DNA of 64,000 nt from Verrucomicrobia bacterium Tous-C9LFEB (GTDB lineage: Bacteria; Verrucomicrobiota; Verrucomicrobiia; Methylacidiphilales; UBA1321): positions 1 to 64,000 of the forward strand of contig NEUU01000009.1 in assembly GCA_002304345.1 (NCBI GenBank). The letters run 5' to 3'. Made by a program: the position numbers and the translations under genes. The notes under the pieces are model-generated. The model did no database searches. It was not told the origin of the DNA and worked only from the letters and a program-made list of their open reading frames with translations. Positions 16,250-24,233 of the stretch are shown one piece after another; position 1 is the stretch's first letter; each line of letters starts with the position of its first letter.

Positions 16250-16909
16250 ATGTATCCCCTCAGACCCAAAACAGTTCAGCACGGATTTTCGCTGGTCGAG
16301 TTGTTGGTCGTCGTGGCGATCATCGGAATCATGATCGCGCTTTTATTGCCGTCAATTACACAATACCGCAAGCTGAGCTCAGCCTCGGTCTGCTCCGGGC
16401 AGATGCGTCAGTTGTATACCGTTCTGGTCAGTTATGCGGGGGATAATAACGGCGAATTTTATCCCGCCTTTAACGAATCACTGCCAGGGGATCAAGCGGT
16501 GTGGTACTACAAACTCGCACCGTTAAGTGCCTATGCTTCCAGCGGAAAACAACTGCAGAAATTGTCGGTGTGTCCGGAGAGTCGCAGTCCCGCTCCGCTG
16601 GGCATCGATAACGGCCAGTACGTGAACAACGATTACGGTTATCCGTATGTGGTGAACTATAATGTGATGCGCAATAACGGGACCTTGCGGCGGCCCCGCT
16701 TCGGCACCATCAATTCTCCGGCGCAAGTGGTGCTGATGACTGACACGAAGAAGATGTCCGGTTGGGGCTATGGGTTCGGCGATACGAGCTTGACGACGAT
16801 CAACCGGATCGGGGAGCCGCATGTGGAGAAGGCCAACATTCTCTGGTGCGATGGTCATAGCACCCGCGAGAAGCGGGACGCAATCACAAACACGAATCTC
16901 TATCCCTGA
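16250..16909 (+). CDS. Type II secretion-like pseudopilin with H-X9-DG C-terminus
   Basis: The 219-residue protein has a short basic leader followed by the prepilin peptidase site G-FSLVELLVVVAIIGIMIALLLP, the type IV pilin N-helix. The C-terminus contains HVEKANILWCDGH, matching the H-X9-DG motif of DUF1559-like pseudopilins that are common in Planctomycetes and Verrucomicrobia. Such proteins are thought to belong to type II secretion-like fibres, but the individual role is unknown. It sits between the PEP-CTERM protein and the GH5 gene, which suggests surface handling of polysaccharide. Confidence 0.87.
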   Translation: MYPLRPKTVQHGFSLVELLVVVAIIGIMIALLLPSITQYRKLSSASVCSGQMRQLYTVLVSYAGDNNGEFYPAFNESLPGDQAVWYYKLAPLSAYASSGKQLQKLSVCPESRSPAPLGIDNGQYVNNDYGYPYVVNYNVMRNNGTLRRPRFGTINSPAQVVLMTDTKKMSGWGYGFGDTSLTTINRIGEPHVEKANILWCDGHSTREKRDAITNTNLYP

Positions 16910-16936
16910 GAGAGTCCCAACGCGAAGAACGATTTT

Positions 16937-18106
16937 ATGAAGAAAATTGCCATTTCACTATCTGTGATCCTTTTTACCTGGGCGCTTGGTCAATGCTGGG
17001 GAGCCCCGCCTGTTTCTGTGGCCAAAGATGAAAATGCAAAGCAAACGACAGCGACAGTGCGGGCCGTCAAATATCGGGGGCTCACCATTCGTTTGCTGGA
17101 TGAAAAAACATTGCGCGATGCCAAGGAGAAATGGGGCGCCAATATTGTGCGTATCCAGTTTCCGATGGATCACCTCGTCAAGAATTACAACCTGAGTTGG
17201 AATGAGGCGTGGAAGAAGAATCTGGAGGATATCGATCGCGGGCTCGATATCGCCAATCAGCTCGGCATCACTGTCGTGCTGACGATGCCTTTCATGGGAG
17301 CCGAGCAGTATGACCGCAATGCCAGTCGTTGGGCCAATCTCGAAAGGCTCTGGGACAATGACGTGAATCTGGACCATATGAAAATGCGGTGGCATCAGAT
17401 CGCCGCTGTGGCCGCCAAAAAGAACGTCGCGGTGTGGTATGATTTATTGAATGAGCCGCTGGATCGACGTGATTGGCCACGCGCTCCGAAGAAGTGGCCG
17501 GTATGGGCACAAGCGTTGATTGATGAAATCCGCACGGTGGACAAAAAGAACTGGATCGTGGTCGAGTCCGGTCCCGGCGGCGAAATGTGGGAGGGCATCA
17601 AGTCCTTTCCGCGACTCAAGGACGACAAATTGATTTATTCCATCCACCTGTATGCACCGATGAAATACACCCATCAAGGTGTGCACGACACACAGTATAC
17701 GGATCTGACGGCACCGGTCATGGTGGTGAACAAGACATGGCCGGGGGAATATACAGACACGTGGGGTAATGGCTATTGGGACAAGGCGCGATTGATGCGC
17801 TTGCTGCAGCCGGTGATTGAGTTTTCCAAAAAGAATCCCGATATCCCCATCTATATGGGTGAATTCAGTGTGGCGCGGTGGGCCCCGAAGGGAGCGGACT
17901 ATTTGAAGGACTGCCTGGAGATTTTTGAGGAGCTGGGCTGGGACTGGACCTATCACGCTCTGCGCGAATCGCCGATTTGGAGTCTGGAGCATACGGAGGA
18001 GTACAGTCTCGATAAACCGCAGCTTGCCGAAAAGATGACGGAGCGTGGAAGCGTGGTGAAATCTTTTCTGGATAAGAATGCGCCGAAGGTGGGACGCGCT
18101 CCCTGA
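16937..18106 (+). CDS. Secreted glycoside hydrolase, family 5 type
   Basis: This 389-residue enzyme has a signal peptide (cleavage about residue 22, after QCWG-A) and an (alpha/beta)8 catalytic domain like GH5 endo-beta-glucanases and mannanases. The acid/base glutamate is in WYDLLNEPLD and the nucleophile glutamate in IYMGEFSVAR; the NxVRIQF-type strand (ANIVRIQFP) and SIHLYAP also fit the family. It should cut beta-1,4-linked polysaccharides outside the cytoplasm; the exact subfamily cannot be read. It follows the pseudopilin by 27 bp and precedes the oligogalacturonate-lyase-like gene by 45 bp. Confidence 0.85.
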   Translation: MKKIAISLSVILFTWALGQCWGAPPVSVAKDENAKQTTATVRAVKYRGLTIRLLDEKTLRDAKEKWGANIVRIQFPMDHLVKNYNLSWNEAWKKNLEDIDRGLDIANQLGITVVLTMPFMGAEQYDRNASRWANLERLWDNDVNLDHMKMRWHQIAAVAAKKNVAVWYDLLNEPLDRRDWPRAPKKWPVWAQALIDEIRTVDKKNWIVVESGPGGEMWEGIKSFPRLKDDKLIYSIHLYAPMKYTHQGVHDTQYTDLTAPVMVVNKTWPGEYTDTWGNGYWDKARLMRLLQPVIEFSKKNPDIPIYMGEFSVARWAPKGADYLKDCLEIFEELGWDWTYHALRESPIWSLEHTEEYSLDKPQLAEKMTERGSVVKSFLDKNAPKVGRAP

Positions 18107-18151
18107 GCGGACTTCATCGATATTGATTAGTCGCGGTTAGGAATTGTCATT

Positions 18152-19372
18152 ATGCAGGACCAGCCTTTTCAACGGTTACTTCAAAATCCGTCTTTCTTTT
18201 CGCGATGGGTCGATCCGAAAACGAAGGTGGAGAGTTACATTCTGAATCAACATGTAGCACCGGTTCAGCAGTCGTTTTACTATACGAACCCGAGCCTCAC
18301 TCGCGACGGGAATTACTATTGGTTTTACTGCAGCTTTCCGCCGAGTGGCGATGCGCGGTTGGGGCGAACTCTGGCTGTGCTGGATGTGCGGGCGCAGGAG
18401 ATTCGGTATTGTCCCGAGACGCAGTTTTCCGAGGCCTCTCCTCTGGTCGATGTGGAGAGTGGGGAAGTTTACTGGTGCAGCGGTGCGGTGATCTGGAAGC
18501 GCAAGCCGGAAAAAACGGCGATGCCCGAGAAGGTGAACGAGTTGCCCGCGGAGATTGTCCAGCATCGGCGGGTGGCTCATGTGGCGACGCATCTGACTTT
18601 TTCTGCGACCAAAAAACGACTTAATTTCGATTCGCGAATCGGAGAGGATTGGTACATCGGCAGCGTGCCGCTGGATGGGTCGGTGGGGAGTACGTGGCAG
18701 AAACTGGACCGTTGCTACAACCACGCGCAGTTTTCACCGACGGACGAACATCTGCAACTTTTCGCGCAGGATTTTTATGCGAATAGCCTCACCGGAAAGG
18801 TGACGCGTTATGAGAACCGGATGTGGCTGATTCGCGAGGGAGAGAAGGCGGTGCCGGTATTCTCGGACGAGTGGGCGCGTCAGTACCATGGCTATCGCGG
18901 TACGACCTTCAATGCGCATACGCCGCAGGCCGGAGCGCTGCAGGTTTCGGACCCACGCGCGATGCATGGTCACGAATGGTGGGCGGCGGACGGGACCGGT
19001 ATTTATTACGTGCACTATGGACAAGGAGTGGAGCGGGTAAGTCTGGCGGATCGCAAGCCGGTGATGATCTGGCCGCTCAAGACGATCTCGCACGCGCATG
19101 CGACGATGCAGGGGGATTATTTGGTCGGGGACAATCAACCGCAGCAGGATCTGGCGGACAGTCGCGTGGTGTTTTTTAATCCGAAATCCGGACGTGAAAT
19201 CAATATCGTTTCGGATCTGCCGCGAGTGCCAGCGGAATTGAAGTCATATCATCTGGACCCACACCCGCAGTTTTGTCTGGGGGATCAAATGATCTGCTAC
19301 ACAACGACCATTCTGGGGCGGATGGATGTGGCGTTTACGCCAGTGGATGCGCTGATCGAGGCGACGCGGTAA
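18152..19372 (+). CDS. Oligogalacturonate lyase-like beta-propeller protein (PL22 type)
   Basis: The 406-residue protein has no signal peptide and reads as a seven-bladed propeller related to oligogalacturonide lyase. Family-like elements are CYNHAQFSPTD with a conserved His, MHGHEWWAADGTGIYYV, SHAHATMQGDYLVGDN and the final HLDPHPQF, supplying the histidines that bind the catalytic metal. The reference enzyme splits unsaturated digalacturonate in the cytoplasm to 5-keto-4-deoxyuronate. Presence of mannonate dehydratase and a KduD-like SDR next door supports uronate catabolism. The true substrate is inferred. Its stop lies 6 bp from that of the convergent uxuA-like gene. Confidence 0.75.
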   Translation: MQDQPFQRLLQNPSFFSRWVDPKTKVESYILNQHVAPVQQSFYYTNPSLTRDGNYYWFYCSFPPSGDARLGRTLAVLDVRAQEIRYCPETQFSEASPLVDVESGEVYWCSGAVIWKRKPEKTAMPEKVNELPAEIVQHRRVAHVATHLTFSATKKRLNFDSRIGEDWYIGSVPLDGSVGSTWQKLDRCYNHAQFSPTDEHLQLFAQDFYANSLTGKVTRYENRMWLIREGEKAVPVFSDEWARQYHGYRGTTFNAHTPQAGALQVSDPRAMHGHEWWAADGTGIYYVHYGQGVERVSLADRKPVMIWPLKTISHAHATMQGDYLVGDNQPQQDLADSRVVFFNPKSGREINIVSDLPRVPAELKSYHLDPHPQFCLGDQMICYTTTILGRMDVAFTPVDALIEATR

Positions 19373-19378
19373 CGCTCG

Positions 19379-20347
19379 CTAGACGTAGGGAATGCGGTAG
19401 GCGTCCATGATGCCCTTCATGTAGCCGATGGCGAAGAGGCGTCCGAGCGTGGCGTAACCGTGCTGGGTGTTGTCTTCACCTTCCATGGTGGGGACGTGAT
19501 CGACGCGGATGGGGACGTTGAGCCCGGCTTGGTGGTAGCAATGGAGAATATGCGCCATGTCGGTCGGGCCATTGTCATGGAAGGTCTCTTCGAAATTTTC
19601 GGCCGTGCCGCGCACATCGCGGAAGTGGACGAACTTGATGCGCGGCGCGAAGAAGTGGATGCACGCTTCGAGGTCGGCGCCCATGGCGACGAAATTCGCC
19701 TGACAAAAAGTGATGCCGTGCGCGGGGCTGGTGGAAAGACTCATCGCGCGGGCAAACGCGTCGGGCGAAGTGAGGATGCGGCCGACACCACGGAGGGGGC
19801 TCATGGGCGGATCGTCGGGGTGCAGTCCCATCGAGACTCCGGCTTTTTCCGCGACGGGAATTACATTGCGAATAAAGTATTCGTAGTTTTCCCAGAGTTT
19901 TTCTTCCGTCACGCGATCGGCTTCCGGTACGGGCGTGGGATCGAGTTCGGAGAGGACAAAGCGATTGGTGAACGCACCGCCGCGCGTGGGGACGGCGACC
20001 TGGGTGCGGCACCAGCCGATGGTGGCCATGAAGTTGTAGCAGAGCAGGGGAATACCAAGTTCGCCCATGTTGCGGAGCATGGCGGCATACTGGGCGAGAT
20101 CTTCGTCACGACCATCGAGGCCGAGCTTGATCCGCTGCATGTTGAATTGATCGCCTTCCATCCCGGCGAGTTTGAATCCGGCGTCTTCGAAGCGTTTTTG
20201 TACGGTCCGCAAGGAGTCGATATCCGAGGGCGGTTTGAGTCCGGTCAATTCGGGCGCGGCCTTGACGATGGCGTGGGTGACGCCGAGTTGGGCGGCGAGT
20301 TTCCACGATTTATCGGGAACGGCAGGGAGAAAGTCGGCGATGATCAT
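19379..20347 (-). CDS. uxuA: Mannonate dehydratase
   Basis: The 322-residue protein resembles UxuA, the metal-dependent enzyme that dehydrates D-mannonate to 2-keto-3-deoxygluconate in hexuronate catabolism. Visible family parts are LCYNFMATIGW, MGLHPDDPPMSPLRGVGRI with His and Asp ligands, GITFCQAN, FVHFRDVRG and IRVDHVPTMEGE with another His-Asp pair. It is shorter than the roughly 390-residue enterobacterial enzyme but matches the shorter members of the family. It is the last gene of a minus-strand unit with IclR, SDR, RraA-like and LamG-like genes. Confidence 0.88.
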   Translation of the reverse strand: MIIADFLPAVPDKSWKLAAQLGVTHAIVKAAPELTGLKPPSDIDSLRTVQKRFEDAGFKLAGMEGDQFNMQRIKLGLDGRDEDLAQYAAMLRNMGELGIPLLCYNFMATIGWCRTQVAVPTRGGAFTNRFVLSELDPTPVPEADRVTEEKLWENYEYFIRNVIPVAEKAGVSMGLHPDDPPMSPLRGVGRILTSPDAFARAMSLSTSPAHGITFCQANFVAMGADLEACIHFFAPRIKFVHFRDVRGTAENFEETFHDNGPTDMAHILHCYHQAGLNVPIRVDHVPTMEGEDNTQHGYATLGRLFAIGYMKGIMDAYRIPYV

Positions 20348-20357
20348 GGGTGAGAGA

Positions 20358-21158
20358 CTATTTCAAGGGATCGGAGGAGTGGTCTTTTTTGAGTCGAACG
20401 GGCAAGATCGAGGCGAGATGATCCATCTCCTCGTCGGTGAGGGCGCGGTCGAAGACCGCAATGCCGCCGATGACGCCGGTGAACCAATTGCCGATGGAAC
20501 CGAGGCGGTCGACGGCACCGACGGTGAAATCTCCGCCGACATCGCCCGCGTCAAAGATGCCGAGTTTGTAAGGATACGGATTCAGCTTTTCGCGGACATC
20601 GAGAATGCCGTTGTGATAGGCCTTGGTGAATTCGCCATCGTAGGTGAAACCACCGCAGTACCAGTTCTCGAAATAGGTGACATCGCTGTAGGTGATCGCC
20701 GCATCCATGCACCAGCGGTTGCCGGGAGTAGGACCGCCCAAACCGGAGACATGACCGGCAATCTGGTCCGCGCTGTTGTGCAGGCGCAGGTCGAGGAAGA
20801 GTCCGTACTGACGTTTCGCGCGCGTTTCGTCCCAGATACCGGCGAGGAATTCGCACTGGATCTCGGGTTTGCGGTAGCGCTTGAACCACGCCACGACGCT
20901 AACCTGGGCTTGGGGGCCATGGATGTTCAGCGCCGGGCAATCCTTGCGGCTGGCTGAGAGCCACTGCTTGGGCCGCAAGAAAGCGGCATGGGGCCCGAAC
21001 AGACCGCCGTCGACGCGTTCGATGGCCCCGGCCATTTCCTGCAAGGCGTAGGGATGGGCTCCCTTCGCCACGCGGGGTTGGCCGGTGGGTTCCTGAAAAT
21101 CCCAGAAGCTGATGAGGTTCGGGATTTGCTGGATCGAATCGGACGTCAAGGCGGTCAT
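20358..21158 (-). CDS. LamG/concanavalin A-like domain protein without signal peptide
   Basis: The 266-residue protein is essentially one LamG-type beta-sandwich: LISFWDFQEP at the N-terminus, VSVVAWFKRY, and the final GVIGGIAVFDRALTDEEMDHLASI, which is the standard LamG closing strand. Starting at ATG 21158, no signal peptide is visible, so it appears cytoplasmic, which is unusual for this fold. It lies 10 bp upstream of the uxuA-like gene and 29 bp after the RraA-like gene, so it belongs to the same operon. Its function is unknown; a sugar-binding or lyase-like role is conceivable. Confidence 0.75.
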   Translation of the reverse strand: MTALTSDSIQQIPNLISFWDFQEPTGQPRVAKGAHPYALQEMAGAIERVDGGLFGPHAAFLRPKQWLSASRKDCPALNIHGPQAQVSVVAWFKRYRKPEIQCEFLAGIWDETRAKRQYGLFLDLRLHNSADQIAGHVSGLGGPTPGNRWCMDAAITYSDVTYFENWYCGGFTYDGEFTKAYHNGILDVREKLNPYPYKLGIFDAGDVGGDFTVGAVDRLGSIGNWFTGVIGGIAVFDRALTDEEMDHLASILPVRLKKDHSSDPLK

Positions 21159-21187
21159 GGTACGGCGTTCTTGTTTGTCGTGATGGC

Positions 21188-21931
21188 TTAGAAGTACCCA
21201 CCCTTTTCGGTGATCTGGTGGATGCTCTGGCCTTCGGCGACCCAACCGAAAATCTTCTTTTCGTTCGCCTTGATTTCCTCGGCGCGCAGGAGCACGTCGT
21301 AGGCAATTTCACGGGGCACGACAAGCACGCCATCGATGTCGCCGAGAACGATGTCGCCGGGCTTGATGGTGGTGTCACCGATCTTGACGGGGATTTGGTA
21401 GTGAGTGATCAGGCAACGGCCGAGACTACCATTGGAGATGCGGTATTTATAGAAGAGCGGGAAATCCTTTTCGAGGATCTGGTGCGTGTCGCGGATGCCT
21501 CCATCAATGCAGGCGGCTTTGACTTTCTTGCCGACGGCGGTGGCGGTCATGACGCCGCCCCAGAGGGTGGCTTTCTCGTCCTTGCTGGTGTCCCAGACGA
21601 CGAAGTGGTTTTCGCCCATCTCATCGAGCATTTGCGTGCGGAATTCCATTTCGCCGCGGATTTTGACATTCGGCGCGCTCTTCACGGTGAAGGCGAAACC
21701 GGCCACGGTGCGGTATTCGCGCAGGGCCAGGATGTGGCCGGGGAGGGCCTGTTCGAGGAGACAGAACTCGCGCAGCACGTCGTTGACGGCTCCGGTGTAG
21801 AGTTGCTCAAAACGGGAGAGCAGTTCCTGATCGGGAACGGGAAAGGTCTTCGTCGAGACGCCTTCGCGTGACTCGATGAGCTTTTCCAGTTTCATCATTC
21901 CAACTTCTTTTTTGTAGGTGTCGACTGACAT
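21188..21931 (-). CDS. RraA family protein, HMG/CHA aldolase-like
   Basis: The 247-residue protein belongs to the RraA/4-hydroxy-4-methyl-2-oxoglutarate aldolase family. The core has GGVMTATAVGKKVKAACIDGGIRDT, where G-G-x4-A and D-G-x-x-R-D form the divalent-metal/pyruvate site, and GDIVLGDIDGVLVVPRE. Catalytic members cleave 2-keto acids to pyruvate plus an aldehyde or acid; RraA proper instead inhibits RNase E. The catabolic operon context (IclR, SDR, UxuA) favours an aldolase acting on a sugar-derived keto acid, which is inference. Confidence 0.85.
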   Translation of the reverse strand: MSVDTYKKEVGMMKLEKLIESREGVSTKTFPVPDQELLSRFEQLYTGAVNDVLREFCLLEQALPGHILALREYRTVAGFAFTVKSAPNVKIRGEMEFRTQMLDEMGENHFVVWDTSKDEKATLWGGVMTATAVGKKVKAACIDGGIRDTHQILEKDFPLFYKYRISNGSLGRCLITHYQIPVKIGDTTIKPGDIVLGDIDGVLVVPREIAYDVLLRAEEIKANEKKIFGWVAEGQSIHQITEKGGYF

Positions 21932-21983
21932 GGTGTGGGGGTGGGTTAGGTGTGTAGGGTTGAGGTGAAAAAGTGGACGGGGA

Positions 21984-22748
21984 TTACAGGCTCATGCCGC
22001 CGTCGACAAAGAGATTCTGCCCGGTGATGTAGCGGCCCGCTTCGGAAGCGAGCAACAGCGCGGCGCCGACGCAATCCTGCGGTTCGCCGAGAAAACCGAC
22101 CGGGACGGCATTGAGCACTTTTTTCGCATAGGCTGTGTCGGCGAGGCGATCGACATTGCGGTCGGTCTGAATCACGCCGGGTGCGATGTTATTTGCCGTA
22201 ACGCCGAAGGGGGCGAGTTGCTTGGCCAGACTGACGATCATGGCGGTCTGCGCGCACTTGAGGGAGGAGTAAACGAGCATGTCCGGGTGCGGCACGGTTT
22301 CCTGCACGCTGCCGATGCTGATCACGCGACCCCAGCGGCGTTCCTGCATGGCGGGAACGGCTTGGTGCAACAGGTCGAGCGTGCGGCGGTAGTTGACCAC
22401 CATCTGCTTGTCGAAGGCTTCGGGAGTGATCTCGCGCCAGTTGACCGGGATTTGCACCGAGGCGTTCAGGACGAGGATGTCGAGCTGCCCGAGCGCGGCG
22501 ACGGTTTCATTGTAGAGATAGGCGGCGGCATCAGCCTCGTAGAGATCCTTGTGCACAACGGTGGTTTTCACGCCGAAGGCGGCCGCTTTTTTCGCGACGT
22601 CGTGGGCCTGTTCGGCTTTGCCGGTGTAATGAATGGCCACGTCAGCGCCAGCTTCAGCTAAAGACAGGGCGATGGCGGCTCCGATACCACGGCTGGAGCC
22701 AGTGACGAGGGCTTTGCGGTTTTTCAGGGAGAAGAGTTCGCTGTTCAT
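21984..22748 (-). CDS. SDR dehydrogenase, KduD/gluconate 5-dehydrogenase-like
   Basis: The 254-residue classical SDR starts FSLKNRKALVTGSSRGIGAAI with the TGxxxGIG cofactor loop (16-23), has LNAS in place of NNAG, and the catalytic Ser (ISIGS) and YSSLK pair (about 160-164). It closes with GQNLFVDGGMSL, as usual for the family. The nearby uronate genes suggest the oxidation step of KduD (2-keto-3-deoxygluconate) or a hexonate dehydrogenase role. The start codon overlaps the stop of the iclR-type gene by 4 bp, indicating coupled translation. Confidence 0.85.
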   Translation of the reverse strand: MNSELFSLKNRKALVTGSSRGIGAAIALSLAEAGADVAIHYTGKAEQAHDVAKKAAAFGVKTTVVHKDLYEADAAAYLYNETVAALGQLDILVLNASVQIPVNWREITPEAFDKQMVVNYRRTLDLLHQAVPAMQERRWGRVISIGSVQETVPHPDMLVYSSLKCAQTAMIVSLAKQLAPFGVTANNIAPGVIQTDRNVDRLADTAYAKKVLNAVPVGFLGEPQDCVGAALLLASEAGRYITGQNLFVDGGMSL

Positions 22749-23527
22749 AAAGTGGGGTTGAGTTCGCGGAATCGGCGGGTGATGGCGTTCGCGCAGAGCA
22801 CCATTTCCTTTTTCAGCTTGGGATGGCGCGAGTTCGGCAAATCGTTGGGAAAACCAATGGCGGTCAGCGAAGCGATGACCTCATTATTCAGTCCGAGCAC
22901 CGGCACGGAAATGGCGTAATGGCTGGGGTTGAAGATACCCGCATCGACGCAGTAACCGTTTTTCTTCAGGAATTTCAAGCGGTCCTGCACAATCTGCTGG
23001 GTCTGATGTTTCCAGCAAGTGGCTGGCATGCGTTGCAAAATTGCCGCGATCTCCTTCGGCTCCAGTCGGCTCAGCAGGACGGCCCCCGAGGAGCCTTCCG
23101 CGAGGGGGAAAGTGGCGCCTTCGCGAGTGGAGACGGACGTCTCCTTGGGCGATTCATGACGGCAGAGCGCGACCGCGAGATCGTCGCGACGGATGGAGAG
23201 TTTTACCGTGAGTTCTATCTTTTCCGCCAACTTGGCCAGTTCCGGACGGCTGACGGCGATGAGACCTTCGAGTGGTTGACCTTGCTGTACGAGCGTGAGC
23301 AGGCCGAGGGAAAGTTCGTGACCACCGCCGGGAATAGGGCGAATCCAGTCGTGGGCCATTAGGGTTCGCAGGATGCGGTAACACGTGACGGAAGGAATGC
23401 CGGTTTCGGCTGCGAGAGCCTTGGCCGTGAGATTCGCGCGGCCCTGTGAGCGGGCAATGGTCTGGATGACCTGGAGCGTCCGATGAACCACGGGGACCGT
23501 GTGTGGTAATTCCTTGGGAGCGATCAT
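22745..23527 (-). CDS. IclR family transcriptional regulator
   Basis: The 260-residue regulator has an N-terminal winged helix (about 10-75: LQVIQTIARSQG, AAETGIPSVTCYRILRTL) and a C-terminal IclR effector domain with LAEGSSGAVLLSRL and GYCVDAGIFNPSHYAISVPVL. KdgR, which controls pectin and uronate genes, is an IclR member, so a role sensing KDG or a related keto acid fits the operon it heads. That is inference. Palindromes in the AT-rich stretch upstream (23564-23620) are candidate operators. Confidence 0.88.
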   Translation of the reverse strand: MIAPKELPHTVPVVHRTLQVIQTIARSQGRANLTAKALAAETGIPSVTCYRILRTLMAHDWIRPIPGGGHELSLGLLTLVQQGQPLEGLIAVSRPELAKLAEKIELTVKLSIRRDDLAVALCRHESPKETSVSTREGATFPLAEGSSGAVLLSRLEPKEIAAILQRMPATCWKHQTQQIVQDRLKFLKKNGYCVDAGIFNPSHYAISVPVLGLNNEVIASLTAIGFPNDLPNSRHPKLKKEMVLCANAITRRFRELNPTL

Positions 23528-23563
23528 TTCGTTCCCAAATCTATTCCAGCTGTTTTTAAAATC

Positions 23564-23620
23564 GAATTAATTCTGAAAATTAATTTTTCATTAGAGATAA
23601 TTCAAATGAGAAATTGAATT
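23564..23620. promoter_or_regulatory. AT-rich palindrome cluster, candidate IclR operator
   Basis: Between the iclR-type gene (minus) and the pseudopilin cassette (plus) lie three dyads: GAATTAATTC (23564-23573, perfect), AAAATTAATTTT (23576-23587, perfect) and AATTCAA...TTGAATT (23599-23605 with 23614-23620, 8-bp spacer). The placement suggests autoregulation of the IclR operon and possibly control of the divergent cassette genes. Confidence 0.45.
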
Positions 23621-23749
23621 ATTCAGCTTTCTGGGTTGCGAGAGATTGCGATTGAATTTGTAGCTCGATCCGGAATACGCCGAAACTCATTACGTAAGAC
23701 ATGTTTACTATTGTAGGGAGTTCGACTCTTCCCGAGGATCTTCGCATTT

Positions 23750-24232
23750 ATGGCGGCATGCATGAGGCATCGCGGGGGGCAGGGGGAGGGCAAATGGAGA
23801 CGGGCCGGTGGATTCAGCCTGGTCGAGGTGGTGTCGTCTTTAGGGATCATCTCGTTTGGTCTCATTGCGCTCTTGGGGTTGCTGCCGGTGGGCTTGCAGG
23901 TCTCGCGCGACGCGCGGGAATCGACTGCCGAGGCGCAGATCAATCAATACCTGACCAATCTGGCGCGGCAGACAGCCCCCACGCGCTGGAAGGATATCGT
24001 CGAGCCCCGCGTGTTTGCCTTTGACCGGCAGGGGCTGAATGTGCCGGAAAATTCCGACGAGGTTTTCTATCTCGCGACTCTGGCCGTCGAGACGAACACC
24101 GGAACGGTGCTGCCGTCCGACTCTGATTACGTCAGCTCCAGTTTATCGACGTTGCGGGTGACGTTGAAAAAGAGCAACGGTTCCGGGACGGTGCGGATCA
24201 CGGCACTGCATCTGGTGGCGGCCGGAAATTGA
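23750..24232 (+). CDS. Verru_Chthon cassette protein B (PilV/GspI-like pseudopilin)
   Basis: The 160-residue protein has a 21-residue basic leader then the prepilin peptidase site G-FSLVEVVSSLGIISFGLIALLGLLPVGL. The LLPVGL stretch and the set with the next two genes match the Verru_Chthon cassette described in Verrucomicrobia, whose B member resembles minor pilin PilV or GspI. Function is unproven; secretion or surface assembly is likely. Start choice among ATG 23750 and 23759 is uncertain. The next gene begins one base after the stop. Confidence 0.8.
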   Translation: MAACMRHRGGQGEGKWRRAGGFSLVEVVSSLGIISFGLIALLGLLPVGLQVSRDARESTAEAQINQYLTNLARQTAPTRWKDIVEPRVFAFDRQGLNVPENSDEVFYLATLAVETNTGTVLPSDSDYVSSSLSTLRVTLKKSNGSGTVRITALHLVAAGN

Positions 24233-24233
24233 G

